Assembly: GCA_021325525.1 (NCBI GenBank)
Contig: JAJPHB010000073.1
Coordinates: 1 to 56,276, forward strand
Source of the DNA: Alphaproteobacteria bacterium
GTDB lineage: Bacteria > Pseudomonadota > Alphaproteobacteria > ATCC43930 > CGMCC-115725
Direction of reading: 5' to 3'
Length of the DNA: 56,276 bases
The translations under genes were made by a program, and so were the position numbers. Below the pieces are notes generated by a model. That model was not told the origin of the DNA. It worked only from the letters and a program-made list of their open reading frames with translations, and searched no databases. This document shows positions 1-8,810 of the stretch, piece by piece; position 1 is the stretch's first letter; each line of letters begins with the position of its first letter.

Positions 1-8
1 CGCGTGCT

Positions 9-641
9 TCACCGCATGTCGTTCATCGGCAAAAGGTCGAGCGGCGCCTTGAAGCCGGGAAGGGCCGCCATCCTGCCTGCCCAGGCCTTGACATGCGGCC
101 AATCGGCGAGCCTGAAGCCGCCTTCCTCGGCGAAGACAATTGCGCCGTAGCAGGCGATGTCGCCGATGGTCGGCATCGCGCCTGCGATGAAATTGCTGGC
201 GGCAAGACTTTCATCCAGGACCTTCAGCCCCGCTTCGCCGGCCTCGCGATACACCTTCGCCGTCGCGGGATCGGCCTCGAGGAAGCCGCGGGCGATGGCG
301 CGCGTCCGGTTGATGCCGGGGCTCAGCCGGTCGGCCTCCCAGAACAGCCATTCGCGGGTGCGCTGCCGGGTCAGCGTGTCGGCGCCGGCGAATTTGCCGA
401 GCACTTCGGAGAGGTATTGCAGGATCGCGCCCGACTGGCAGAGCCGCAGCTCGCCATGGACGAGCGCCGGCACCTGGCCGTAGCGGTTGATGGCGAGGAA
501 CTCCGGCTGCTTGTGGGCGCCCTTGAACAGGTCGACATGGCGGTAGGCGAAGGGCTCGCCGCAGAGCGTCAGCATCAGCGCCACCTTGTAAGTGGGGCCG
601 GAGATGGCGACGCCATAAAGAGTGAAGCTGCTTTGCGGCAC
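9..641 (-). CDS. glutathione S-transferase family protein
   Basis: This is a 210-residue soluble protein of the usual GST length. The N-terminal thioredoxin-like half starts with FTLYGVAISGPTYKVALML, followed by the NRYGQVPAL segment with the cis-proline that holds glutathione, and LCQSGAILQYL, which matches the family's 'ESxAIL' glutathione gamma-glutamyl site. The helical C-terminal half follows from about residue 85. It probably conjugates or reduces electrophiles with glutathione; the substrate cannot be told. The start is a GTG with a textbook Shine-Dalgarno GGAGGT (complement of 647-652) five bases upstream, which decides it over the overlapping out-of-frame ATG. It stands alone, on the same strand as the chemotaxis-type gene upstream. 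Confidence 0.88.
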   Translation of the reverse strand: MPQSSFTLYGVAISGPTYKVALMLTLCGEPFAYRHVDLFKGAHKQPEFLAINRYGQVPALVHGELRLCQSGAILQYLSEVLGKFAGADTLTRQRTREWLFWEADRLSPGINRTRAIARGFLEADPATAKVYREAGEAGLKVLDESLAASNFIAGAMPTIGDIACYGAIVFAEEGGFRLADWPHVKAWAGRMAALPGFKAPLDLLPMNDMR

Positions 642-757
642 GGGTGACCTCCATCGTCTCGGATCGGGCTCATCCGATGCTGGCCGCCGGTGATCGCCGC
701 CGCAACCGCAATAAGGTAACGGCCGCGCACATTGTCGCGAGCCGGAGCGGTGTCCGT

Positions 758-2023
758 CTAGCGCGCGCGGACTCGGTCCATGAAATGGAGAAGCTCGGCG
801 CGGAGCGCATTCGATTGCGCAACAAGCGCCGCGCCGCCCTCTTGCACACGACGGATGGCGGCCTCTGCCTCTTCGGCCTTGCGCGCCGATTCGAGCGCCG
901 CCGCCGCGACCGCCTCGGCATCGGCGGTGGCCGCGCCGACGCTGCCGGCCATCCGCTGCGTCGTGCCAGCTTGCTTCTCGACGGCAGCCGCCATCGCCGC
1001 CGTGACCTCGTCGACCCGGCCTATGGTCCGTCCGATATTCTCGATCGCCGCCGCGGCCTCGCGCGTTGCCGCCTGCATCGCTCCGACCTGTTTGCCGATC
1101 TCTTCCGTGGCCTTGGCCGTTTGCCCCGCGAGCAGCTTTACTTCGCCGGCGACCACGGCGAAGCCTTTGCCGGCTTCGCCGGCGCGGGCCGCCTCGATCG
1201 TGGCGTTGAGGGCGAGAAGATTCGTCTGCCGGGCAATATCGCTGATGAGCTTCACCACGGTGCCGATCTTCTCCGCCGCCTCGAGAAGCCCGCCGACTGT
1301 GGCGTTGGTGCTGCCCGCGGCGCGCACCGCCTCCGCGGTGATTGCCGAGGATTGGCCGATACGGTCGCCGATCTCGGCAGTCGATCGGGCCAACTCTTCC
1401 GTTGCCGCGGCAACGCAGCCGACATTCGCCACGGCCTCAGTCGATGCGGCGATGACCGTGTCCGCCTGCCCGCGGACAAGCCCGGCGGAACCGATCGCGG
1501 CTTCCGCATCGGCGCGCATGCCATTCGCCGACCCCGCCATGCCTTGAGCGGCCTCGGCGATGCTTCTTTCGACGTCCTCGGCGAGATCGAGCAGCACCCG
1601 GTGATGGGCCTCGGCGAGGCGCGCCCCTTCTTCGGCCGCCTGACGCTCCTTCGCTTGCGCCGCGCGGACGAGATCGCGCAAGGCGGCGAGCGCCGCCGCC
1701 ATCTCACCCGCTGTGCCGCGACACTCCGGAATCGTCGCGTCGAGATCGCCGGCGGCGATGGCGAGCATGCTTTGGCGAAGGCGGGAATGGCGGCGCCACT
1801 CCGCGCTCTCCTGCATGCGCTGCCGCAGCGCAGCCGAAGCGAAGCGGGAAACGCCGCTGATCGCCCCGCCGGCAATTTTGAGACCGTAGCCGATCCTGGC
1901 GCGGATCGGGGAGAGCGCCGCGAGCGCCTTCGGAGGGCTCCAGTCCTGCCAATCGCGGTCCAGCGCCCACGCGACGATCCGGCGGAAAGCCCGGTGCAGC
2001 TCGTGGAGGCGGTTCTTCCGCAT
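758..2023 (-). CDS. cytosolic methyl-accepting chemotaxis-type signalling protein
   Basis: The 421-residue protein has the MCP signalling domain in its C-terminal two thirds. The hairpin tip around residues 255-290 reads [21 protein letters not shown] followed by [15 protein letters not shown], the CheA/CheW-binding signature. Residues about 75-110 ([18 protein letters not shown]...) look like a HAMP-type segment. I see no hydrophobic membrane helix and no PAS, globin or other recognised sensor domain; the N-terminal 70 residues are basic and alanine-rich. It is therefore probably a cytosolic transducer, or one recruited by a partner. No che genes are nearby. The protein is extremely alanine-rich and likely coiled coil almost throughout. 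Start ATG at 2023. Confidence 0.85.
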   Translation of the reverse strand: MRKNRLHELHRAFRRIVAWALDRDWQDWSPPKALAALSPIRARIGYGLKIAGGAISGVSRFASAALRQRMQESAEWRRHSRLRQSMLAIAAGDLDATIPECRGTAGEMAAALAALRDLVRAAQAKERQAAEEGARLAEAHHRVLLDLAEDVERSIAEAAQGMAGSANGMRADAEAAIGSAGLVRGQADTVIAASTEAVANVGCVAAATEELARSTAEIGDRIGQSSAITAEAVRAAGSTNATVGGLLEAAEKIGTVVKLISDIARQTNLLALNATIEAARAGEAGKGFAVVAGEVKLLAGQTAKATEEIGKQVGAMQAATREAAAAIENIGRTIGRVDEVTAAMAAAVEKQAGTTQRMAGSVGAATADAEAVAAAALESARKAEEAEAAIRRVQEGGAALVAQSNALRAELLHFMDRVRAR

Positions 2024-2240
2024 AGTCCTATTCCGTCCTCGGGGCGCCCCGGGCCTGCTGCTCTCGATCGTGGTTAAAATACGGCGATCACGGTTATCGG
2101 AGGCTTAACGCGCTGGTTGAAGGAAGGAATTGGTCATGCGCCCCGTGTCGTCTCGCAGCCCCGACCGGCAGCACGGCTCATTGCCAGTTTGGAAGGCGCT
2201 TTTTTCCGGCGTCTTGCGCTAGAATGCGGCACCGAGGTGC

Positions 2241-4601
2241 ATGAGCATGGCCTTCCCGCAAGCGGCCGAGGACAGGAGAGCGGTGCCGGACAGCGCCGAG
2301 CGTCTGCGCATCCTGCGGGCGCTCGAGCGCAAGGTGCTGTGGCTCTCGGCCTGGACGATCCACCATGCGAATCACCTGCGCCCGAGCCGCGACGGGCTGA
2401 AGGTCGGTGGCCATCAAGCCTCCAGCGCCTCGCTCGTCACCTTGATGACGGCGCTTTATTTCGACGTGCTGCGCCCGGCGGACCGGATTGCGGTGAAGCC
2501 GCATGCCTCGCCCGTTTTCCATGCGATCCAGTATTTGCTCGGCAATCAGAGCCTCGATCAATTGCGGGCGTTCCGCGCCTTCGGCGGCGCGCAATCCTAT
2601 CCCTCGCGCACCAAGGACGCCGATGACGTCGACTTCTCGACCGGCTCGGTCGGGCTCGGCGTCGGCATCACGCTTTTCGCCTCGATCGCCCAGGACTATG
2701 TGCGGCTGAAGGGCCTGGCTCCGGCCGACCGGCCGGCGGGGCGCATGGTGGCTCTGGTCGGCGATGCCGAGCTCGACGAGGGCAACGTCTTCGAGGCGCT
2801 GCTCGAAGGCTGGAAGCACGATGTGCGCAACCTCTGGTGGGTCATCGACTACAACCGCCAGAGCCTCGACACGATCGTCAGCGATCGCCTCTTCAATCGC
2901 ATCGACACGCTCTTCGGCATGATGGGCTGGCGCGTCGTCACGATCAAATACGGCAAGCGCCTCGAAGCCGCCTTCGCGGCGCCCGATGGCGAGCATTTGC
3001 GCGACTGGATCGACGCCTGTCCGAACTCGCTCTACTCGGCGCTTGTCTACAAGGGCGGGGCCGGCTGGCGCGAGCATCTGCGGCGCGATCTCAACCGCTA
3101 TCCCGGCATCCGCCGCATCCTCGACGAGCTCGGCGATGACGAGCTGCACGCGTTGATGACCAATCTCGCTGGCCACGACATGGAGGCGGTGCTCGATGCC
3201 TTCCATGCCATCGAGGACGACGTTCCCACCTGCTTCATCGCCTACACGATCAAGGGCTTCGGCCTTCCCTTCGCCGGCCACAAGGACAACCACGCCGGGC
3301 TCATGAATGTCGAGCAGATGGAGCGCTTCCGCGCGGCCATGGCGGTACCCGAAGGCGCCGAATGGGACCGTTTCGCCGGCCTCGACACGGCGCCCGAGGC
3401 GCTGCAGTCATTTCTCGACCAGGTGCCCTTCAACGCGGCAGGCCGGCGGCGGCTCACCGCTCCGCCCATCGCCGTGCCGGAGAGCCTGCCGGTGCCGCGC
3501 GGCGCGCGCATGTCGACGCAGGAGGGGTTCGGCCGCATCCTAAACGAGCTGGCGGCCGCGGGCGGCGAGCTCGCCTCCCGCATCGTCACGACCTCGCCCG
3601 ATGTGACGGTCTCGACCAATCTCGGCGCCTGGGTCAATCGGCGCGGCATCTTCGACCGCACCGAGCGGCAGGACGTCTTCCGCGACGAGAAGGTGGTCTC
3701 GGCGCAGCGCTGGCTGCTGTCGCCGCAGGGCCAGCATATCGAGCTCGGGATCGCCGAGACGAACCTCTTTCTTCTTCTCGCCGCGCTGGGGCTTACCGGC
3801 TCTCTCTTCGGCGCGCGCCTGCTGCCGATCGGCACCCTCTACGACCCCTTCATCAAGCGCGGCCTCGACGCGCTGAACTATGCCTGCTACCAAGATGCCC
3901 GCTTCATGATCGTGGCGACGCCCTCGGGCATTACCCTCGCGCCCGAGGGCGGCGCCCATCAATCGATGTCGGAACCGCTGATCGGCCTTGCGCAAGCCGG
4001 GCTCGCCGGCTTCGAGCCGGCATTCGTCGACGAGCTCGCGGTGCTGATGCGCTGGGGCTTTCAGCACATGCAGGAGGAGAGGGGCAGCTCCATCTATCTC
4101 CGCCTGTCGACCCGGCCCGTGGAGCAGCCGCCGCGGCAGCTCGACGCCGCGCTTGTCGCCGGCATCATCAAGGGCGCCTACTGGCTCATCGAGCCACAGG
4201 CCGGGGCGGAGCTTGCGGTCGTCTGCTGCGGCGCGGTGACGCCGGAGGCGATGGCTGCACATGCGGCGATCGCCGAGGATGCGCCCGGGATTGGGCTCCT
4301 CGCCGTAACCTCGCCCGACCGCCTCCATGCGGATTGGCTGACGAGCCGGCGCAAGGTCGGCGAGGAGAGCCACATTGCGCAGCTTCTCCAGCGCCTCTCT
4401 CCCGACGCCGCGCTCGTCACGGTCATCGACGCTCATCCCGCAACGCTGTCCTGGCTGGGCGGCGTCGCCCGGCACCGCGTCTACCCGCTTGGCGTCGACC
4501 GCTTCGGCCAGTCGGGCGACATCCCCGATCTCTACCGCGCTTACGGCATCGACGAGGGCAGCATCATCGACGCGGCGGCGCGCGCCTTCCTCGACAGGTG
4601 A
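2241..4601 (+). CDS. AceE-like homodimeric 2-oxoacid dehydrogenase E1 / transketolase-family ThDP enzyme
   Basis: The 786-residue product resembles the single-chain (alpha2) pyruvate dehydrogenase E1 family. Family-like segments are HASPVFHAIQYLLG (about residues 90-103), DFSTGSVGLG, the ThDP/Mg site GDAELDEGN...VIDYNRQSLD, FGMMGWRVVTIKYG and a transketolase-like pyrimidine-binding region near IELGIAETN. E. coli AceE is about 887 residues, so this protein is about 100 shorter. No lipoyl E2 or E3 gene is adjacent. It may serve a distant E2, act on another 2-oxoacid as the MdeB-type alpha-ketobutyrate enzymes do, or work without E2. Start ATG 2241 follows GAGG; a second in-frame ATG lies at 2247. 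Upstream, 2024-2240 contains no gene. Confidence 0.82.
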   Translation: MSMAFPQAAEDRRAVPDSAERLRILRALERKVLWLSAWTIHHANHLRPSRDGLKVGGHQASSASLVTLMTALYFDVLRPADRIAVKPHASPVFHAIQYLLGNQSLDQLRAFRAFGGAQSYPSRTKDADDVDFSTGSVGLGVGITLFASIAQDYVRLKGLAPADRPAGRMVALVGDAELDEGNVFEALLEGWKHDVRNLWWVIDYNRQSLDTIVSDRLFNRIDTLFGMMGWRVVTIKYGKRLEAAFAAPDGEHLRDWIDACPNSLYSALVYKGGAGWREHLRRDLNRYPGIRRILDELGDDELHALMTNLAGHDMEAVLDAFHAIEDDVPTCFIAYTIKGFGLPFAGHKDNHAGLMNVEQMERFRAAMAVPEGAEWDRFAGLDTAPEALQSFLDQVPFNAAGRRRLTAPPIAVPESLPVPRGARMSTQEGFGRILNELAAAGGELASRIVTTSPDVTVSTNLGAWVNRRGIFDRTERQDVFRDEKVVSAQRWLLSPQGQHIELGIAETNLFLLLAALGLTGSLFGARLLPIGTLYDPFIKRGLDALNYACYQDARFMIVATPSGITLAPEGGAHQSMSEPLIGLAQAGLAGFEPAFVDELAVLMRWGFQHMQEERGSSIYLRLSTRPVEQPPRQLDAALVAGIIKGAYWLIEPQAGAELAVVCCGAVTPEAMAAHAAIAEDAPGIGLLAVTSPDRLHADWLTSRRKVGEESHIAQLLQRLSPDAALVTVIDAHPATLSWLGGVARHRVYPLGVDRFGQSGDIPDLYRAYGIDEGSIIDAAARAFLDR

Positions 4602-4626
4602 GCTTCGCTCTGCGCTGACGCCGCGG

Positions 4627-5215
4627 TCACCGGCTCCGCGCAAGCGCGAGCCAGGCGCCGCCGCCAATGAGGAAAATCCCGCTCGCTTGCGAAAGGAAGC
4701 GCACGCGGCGCCGCGAGAGCAGCGTGCCCGCCTTGCCGGTGAGGATCGCGTAGGAGCTGTCGAAGACGAAGGCGGTGGCCATGGCGGTGACGCCGAGCAG
4801 GATCACCTGCCTCATATAATCGCCGCCGGGGTCGATGAATTGCGGAAAGAAAGCGCCGAAGAGGATCAGCGCCTTCGGATTGCTCATCAGCACGAGAAAG
4901 CCTTGCAAGAGGAAGCCGCCGCGCGGCTTCGGCGGAGGAGCGCAGGAGCTTCACGCCGAGCCAAACAAGATAAGCGGCGCCGGCGAGGCGGACCCAGTCG
5001 AACCACCAGCCCAAGGCCTCGATGAGCGAGGCGAGGCCGGCGAGCACGATCCCGATCATGAGAGCGAGGCCGAGCTGCGTGCCGGCGACGTTCAAGAGCC
5101 CGGCCCGCGTGCCGTGCCGGAGGCTGTTCGCGACGATGAGGGTCACGGTCGGCCCGGGCACGATGACAAGGACGATGCAGGCTGCGACATAGGCTAGGTA
5201 GAGGTGAAGCGACAT
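4627..5215 (-). pseudogene. LysE/RhtB-family amino-acid exporter, frameshifted
   Basis: Two reading frames together make one LysE-family exporter of about 195 residues. The first (from ATG 5215) gives the classical N-terminus with VIVPGPTVTLIVANSLRHG and GLLNVAGTQLG, then LVWLGVKLLRSSAEA. The second frame gives RGGFLLQGFLVLMSNPKA and continues through the last membrane helices to the stop at 4627. The switch lies at about 4915-4935 in a GC-rich run (CGCGCGGC context) and is explained by one extra base, or two missing. Without repair, the first frame runs on as unrelated sequence to 4541. Family members carry about six TM helices and export basic or hydrophobic amino acids. It may be a real pseudogene or a single-base sequence error. 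Confidence 0.8.
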
Positions 5216-5246
5216 TCGGCTTCCTCGTGCTGGACGCTTCGGGGCG

Positions 5247-6446
5247 CTATCTCGGCGAGACGCGCAGCGAGGCGGGGTGGCCCGACAGCTTCATGCGCTT
5301 GCCGGTCTCGACCAGCTTTGTCCCGTCGACTTTGAGGATCGACATGTCGCCATCGAGGAAGTTGCCGACATAGAGGTATTTGCCATCCGGGCTGAAGCCG
5401 ATGCCTTCGGCGAGGCCGCCGACCTCGACCTCGCTTACCTTCGTCACCTTCTTGCCGCTGATGCGCAGCACGGCGATGGCGCTGTTCTTGTGATAGAAGA
5501 AGGCCTTGTGGTCGGCGTTCGAGCCGCGCAAGAGGAGCGAAGCGGCAAGGTTGCCCTTGGGGCTGATCGCCAGCCCCTCCGGGCCGTCGCCGACGACGAC
5601 GAAATCGATGACGCGCGGGGGGCTGGCTTCGAGATCGATGACCGCATCGGTGTCGACATTGCCGTCGGCCGAGCCATTCGCGCCGTTGTTGTTGACGAGC
5701 GCGATCTTGCCGCCGGGCGCGATCGCGACATTATACGGAAAATTGCCGACGATCATGTCGTATTTGCCGTAGGTGACCTTCTGCCCGTCGATGTCGAGGA
5801 GAGCGACGCGGTTCACGGTGGGCTTGACGGCGAGCGCGTGCTTCCCGTCCGGGGTGATCGCCACGGCGGCGACGGAATCCCCCATCGGCACGGTGTCGAT
5901 GACCTTCACCTCCTTGCCCTCGATCGCGAGGACGCTGATCGAATTGTCGGCGCGATTGGCGACGAGGGCGAGATCGCCCTTGCGGCTGATCGCCACGCCC
6001 GAGGGCTGCTTGCCGACCTCGATGGTGGCGATCCGCTGCGGCGGGTTCGTCGTGAGATCGACGACATAGAGCTTGTTGTCCGGCACGGTCTTCCAGCCCT
6101 CGCCGTCTTTAACGCTGTCGAGCGAGTTGGCGATGATAGCGATCGCGTCGTCGGGCGTGATCGCGAGATTGACGGGCGGACCCACGATCGAGTTCTCGAG
6201 ATCGAGCGTGGCGAGAAGCTTTGGCGACGCCGGGGTGCCCTTGAGATCGAAGATGTCGATCGTGTCCTTGCCCGGTGGTCGGTTGACCGCCTTCCCGTTT
6301 TCGTCCCAGGTGATCTTCTCATCATTGCCGACGATCATGAGCTGCGCCTCGGCTGCGATCGCAGTCGGGCCCAATACCGCCGCGACGATGACCGCGATCC
6401 GGCAAAGCCGCCGGGCCGGCCGGGCAAGGGCAAGGGTCACTCTCAT
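5247..6446 (-). CDS. secreted YncE-like seven-bladed beta-propeller protein
   Basis: The 399-residue protein starts with a Sec signal (MRVTLALARPARRLCRIAVI... to AIAAEAQ, cleavage near residue 33) and then holds repeated propeller blades of the YVTN/YncE and lactonase-like type: NLAITPDDAIAIIAN, GVAISRKGDLALVANR, AVAITPDGKHALAVK, GLAISPKGNLAAS and GIGFSPDGKYLYVGN. It probably acts in the periplasm as a binding protein or lactonase-like enzyme; no catalytic residues can be assigned. ATG 6446 is chosen because AGGGAG lies eight bases upstream and the signal peptide begins there; the longer frame to 6497 adds an unlikely basic extension. It is divergent from the hydratase gene across 154 bp, which includes a perfect 12-bp palindrome at 6474-6485. 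Confidence 0.8.
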   Translation of the reverse strand: MRVTLALARPARRLCRIAVIVAAVLGPTAIAAEAQLMIVGNDEKITWDENGKAVNRPPGKDTIDIFDLKGTPASPKLLATLDLENSIVGPPVNLAITPDDAIAIIANSLDSVKDGEGWKTVPDNKLYVVDLTTNPPQRIATIEVGKQPSGVAISRKGDLALVANRADNSISVLAIEGKEVKVIDTVPMGDSVAAVAITPDGKHALAVKPTVNRVALLDIDGQKVTYGKYDMIVGNFPYNVAIAPGGKIALVNNNGANGSADGNVDTDAVIDLEASPPRVIDFVVVGDGPEGLAISPKGNLAASLLLRGSNADHKAFFYHKNSAIAVLRISGKKVTKVSEVEVGGLAEGIGFSPDGKYLYVGNFLDGDMSILKVDGTKLVETGKRMKLSGHPASLRVSPR

Positions 6447-6600
6447 CGCGTTATCTCCCTTTTTGTCGTCAGGCCGCCGCGGCGGTACAACCGCCAATGC
6501 TGCAACCAGGCAGGGGAGGGACGCAAGCGCCTTCGCCTCGCCGTGCCGGCGGGCTCCGTTTCATGCTAGGACTGAATAGACGATTGCCGAGGGGCGAAGC

Positions 6601-7389
6601 ATGGCGGACGACAAGGCGGCACGAGGCGCGCACCATCTCCACGAGGTCTATCGCGAGCGCCGGAAGCTCGAACCCTTGCCGCTGGAGCTGCGCCCGGCGG
6701 ACCTCGCGGAGGCTTACGCCATGCAGGAGCGCCTGCAGGCGCTTTTCCATCCGGCGCGCGGTGCCATCGCCGGCTACAAGATCGCGATCACGACTCCCGT
6801 GATGCAACGCCTCATGGGTATCGACCACCCCTGCGGCGGTGCGATCTTCGCCGGCATGCTCCACCCCTCGCCGGCTCGCCTTTCCTGCGCCGCCTACGTC
6901 AATGTCGCGGTCGAATGCGAGATCGCCGTCCGCCTGGGCGCCGACCTGCCCGCGGGGCACCGCTACGACCGGCACAACGTCGCCGAGGCGGTCGACGCCT
7001 GCATGGCGGCCATCGAGATCATCGACGATCAGAACGCCGACTACAGGCTCGCCACGGCCTGCGACCTCGTCGCCAACAACGCCTGGAATGCGGGTTGCGT
7101 CACCGGGCCGCCGATGACGCGCTGGCGCGAGCTCGATCTCGCGAAGCTCGGCGGGCGCATGCTGATCAACGGCGCCGAGGTCGGGCATGGCAGCGGCGCC
7201 GATGTGCTGGGTCATCCGCTCGCCGCGCTCGCCTGGCTCGCCAATACGCTGGCGGCGCGCGGCCGTCCGCTTCGCGCCGGGATGATCGTCTCGACGGGCA
7301 GCATCGTCAGCACCAAATGGCCGAAGCCCGGCGACACCGTCATTGCCGAGATCGAGGCGTTGGGTGCGGCCGAGGCGCGCTTCCTGTGA
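6601..7389 (+). CDS. 2-keto-4-pentenoate hydratase / FAH-family protein
   Basis: The 262-residue product has the layout of the MhpD/fumarylacetoacetate hydrolase-like hydratases. Recognisable parts are GYKIAITTPVMQRLMGIDHP, the acidic metal-binding stretch VNVAVECEIAVRLG, AIEIIDDQN (further acidic ligands) and the C-terminal LRAGMIVSTGSIVSTKWPKP followed by GDTVIAEIEALG. Such enzymes hydrate 2-hydroxypenta-2,4-dienoate in meta-cleavage pathways, or decarboxylate related ketoacids. No other aromatic-degradation genes are nearby, so the substrate is open. GAGGGG lies a few bases before ATG 6601. Confidence 0.84.
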   Translation: MADDKAARGAHHLHEVYRERRKLEPLPLELRPADLAEAYAMQERLQALFHPARGAIAGYKIAITTPVMQRLMGIDHPCGGAIFAGMLHPSPARLSCAAYVNVAVECEIAVRLGADLPAGHRYDRHNVAEAVDACMAAIEIIDDQNADYRLATACDLVANNAWNAGCVTGPPMTRWRELDLAKLGGRMLINGAEVGHGSGADVLGHPLAALAWLANTLAARGRPLRAGMIVSTGSIVSTKWPKPGDTVIAEIEALGAAEARFL

Positions 7390-7485
7390 GGCGCCGTTCT
7401 TCCGGCGCGGGAGGCTCCCGCCAGACCTCTGCGACAATCCGCCTCGGCGGCAATGCAATCGACGGGCGATGTCGGCGCTTGCAGT

Positions 7486-7522
7486 TGCGAATCGATCGCA
7501 TTATCATTGCGTATCGTTCGCA
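7486..7522 (+). promoter_or_regulatory. tandem Fur-like operator upstream of cupredoxin-FTR1
   Basis: Two 15-bp imperfect dyads, TGCGAATCGATCGCA (7486-7500) and TGCGTATCGTTCGCA (7508-7522), lie 18 bp before the ATG at 7540. Each has five of seven arm positions paired in a 7-1-7 layout. Their centres are 22 bp apart, about two helical turns, so two dimers could bind the same face. TGCGA/TCGCA arms resemble alphaproteobacterial Fur/Mur boxes. The downstream genes are iron-uptake genes, which fits repression by iron. The assignment to Fur is inference. Confidence 0.5.
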
Positions 7523-7539
7523 TTCGCAGTGAGCTCCTC

Positions 7540-7875
7540 ATGATAAGACCCGTCATTGCCGCGGCGCTTCTCGTCGGCCTCGCCGCGTCTGCGGACATGG
7601 TGCGGGCCGATGAGCCGAGCGTCGCGTTGACCATCAAGGACCATCAATTCGCGCCTGCCGAGATCGAAGTCCCGGCGAACGCCAAGGTGAAGCTCGTGGT
7701 CAAGAATGCCGATCCGACGCCGGAGGAGTTCGAAAGCGGCTCGCTCCACCGCGAGAAGGTCATTCCCGGCGGGCAGGAGATAACGATCTCGATCGGGCCC
7801 TTGAAACCTGGACGCTACGAATTCGTCGGCGACTTCCACCGCGCCACGGCGCACGGCACGATCATCGCGAAATAG
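7540..7875 (+). CDS. periplasmic cupredoxin-like (EfeO N-domain type) iron-uptake protein
   Basis: A 111-residue protein with a cleavable signal (MIRPVIAAALLVGLAASADM...ADEPS) and one cupredoxin fold: LTIKDHQFAPAEIEVPANAK, then the acidic stretch EEFESGSLHREKVIPGGQ and ending GDFHRATAHGTIIAK. It lacks a type-1 copper cysteine. The FES...REKV stretch is the hallmark of the cupredoxin domain found with FTR1-type permeases (EfeO and P19-like partners), where it binds metal for delivery. It lies 8 bp upstream of the permease and behind the Fur-like sites. ATG 7540 is chosen over 7453 because the upstream frame runs through the operator and would precede the signal peptide. Confidence 0.8.
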   Translation: MIRPVIAAALLVGLAASADMVRADEPSVALTIKDHQFAPAEIEVPANAKVKLVVKNADPTPEEFESGSLHREKVIPGGQEITISIGPLKPGRYEFVGDFHRATAHGTIIAK

Positions 7876-7883
7876 GAGCGCCG

Positions 7884-8777
7884 TTGCCGATGCTGCAGAC
7901 TGCGATCATTGTCTTTCGCGAGGTGCTCGAAGCGGCGCTGGTCGTGGGCATCGTGATGGCGGCGAGCCGCGGCGTTCCGCGCCGGGCTCTCTGGGTCGGC
8001 GGCGGCGTCGTCGGCGGGGTTGCCGGCGCCTGCCTCGTCGCCGGCTTCGCCGAGGCGATCGCGCAGGCGGCGGCCGGGATGGGGCAGGAGCTCTTCAATG
8101 CCGGCATTCTCTTCCTCGCCGTCGCGATGCTGGGCTGGCACAATGTCTGGATGGGCCGGCACGGCCGCGAGCTGGCGCAGGAGGCAAACGCCCTCGGGCG
8201 CGCCGTCGGCGCGGGGGCGCGGCCGCTCCATGCGCTCGCCATCGTCGTCGGCATGGCCGTGCTGCGTGAAGGCTCCGAGCTCGTCCTCTTCCTCTACGGG
8301 ATCGCCGCCTCAGCGGGGGGCGGGGCGGAGATGCTCGCCGGCGGCGCGCTCGGCCTCGCCGCCGGAGCCGCCACCGGCGCGGCGCTCTATTTCGGCCTCT
8401 TGCGCATCCCGGCGAAGCATCTCTTTGCGGTGACGAGCGCCCTCATCCTGCTGCTCGCCGCCGGCATGGCCTCGCAAGCGGCGTCCTTCCTTGTCCAGGC
8501 CGAGCTGCTGCCGTCGCTCGGCCAGCAGATCTGGGACAGCTCAGCCTTCCTCAGCGACGGCAGCATCGCAGGCAAGGCGCTGCACGCCCTCATCGGCTAT
8601 GTCGCGCAGCCCTCGGGCATCCAGCTCCTCTTCTGGGGCGCGACCCTCCTCGTCATCGGCGGCTTGATGCGCCTCAACGGCGGCGCCGGCGCGGGCAAGG
8701 ATTTGGCGCGCCGCGCGGCGAGCGTCGCCGCGCTCGCGCTTCTCACCCTTGCCGCCGCCGGCATCGCGGCGATCTGA
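7884..8777 (+). CDS. FTR1-family iron permease
   Basis: The 297-residue membrane protein carries the two REXXE iron-transport motifs of the FTR1/EfeU family: REVLE at residues 12-16 in the first helix and REGSE at residues 128-132 in the fourth. About seven hydrophobic helices are visible. It would move iron across the inner membrane with the cupredoxin encoded just upstream. No EfeB peroxidase is adjacent, so this is a reduced two-gene version of the Efe system. The TTG at 7884 has AGGAG five bases upstream (overlapping the previous stop); ATG 7890 is the alternative. It ends with a convergent gap holding a hairpin. Confidence 0.88.
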   Translation: MPMLQTAIIVFREVLEAALVVGIVMAASRGVPRRALWVGGGVVGGVAGACLVAGFAEAIAQAAAGMGQELFNAGILFLAVAMLGWHNVWMGRHGRELAQEANALGRAVGAGARPLHALAIVVGMAVLREGSELVLFLYGIAASAGGGAEMLAGGALGLAAGAATGAALYFGLLRIPAKHLFAVTSALILLLAAGMASQAASFLVQAELLPSLGQQIWDSSAFLSDGSIAGKALHALIGYVAQPSGIQLLFWGATLLVIGGLMRLNGGAGAGKDLARRAASVAALALLTLAAAGIAAI

Positions 8778-8810
8778 GCCGAGAGCCGCGCCGCGTGCCG
8801 GCGCAGCTCA
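8775..8810. terminator. bidirectional hairpin between convergent genes
   Basis: The FTR1 stop codon (8775-8777) and the MFS stop codon (8808-8810) face each other across 30 bp. The gap holds GCGCCG-CGTGC-CGGCGC (8788-8804, six paired bases, five-base loop) enclosed by TGAGC/GCTCA arms (8775-8779 and 8806-8810). There is no T-run, so this is a structural candidate only. Confidence 0.45.

Noticed and set aside
2229-2240. Palindrome GCACCGAGGTGC overlapping the ribosome site of the E1 gene
   Set aside because: Short and GC-rich; chance occurrence is likely and nothing else suggests a translational switch.
6474-6485. Perfect palindrome CCGCCGCGGCGG in a divergent gap
   Set aside because: Made only of G and C in a GC-rich genome; weak evidence for an operator.
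8780-8792. Recurrent motif CGAGAGCCGCGCC, exact also at 49596-49608, with shorter copies near 26310 and 55129
   Set aside because: Several copies lie just after stop codons, but similar 10-11-mers also occur inside coding sequence (33823-33833, near 54352), so a mobile or regulatory intergenic repeat is not supported.
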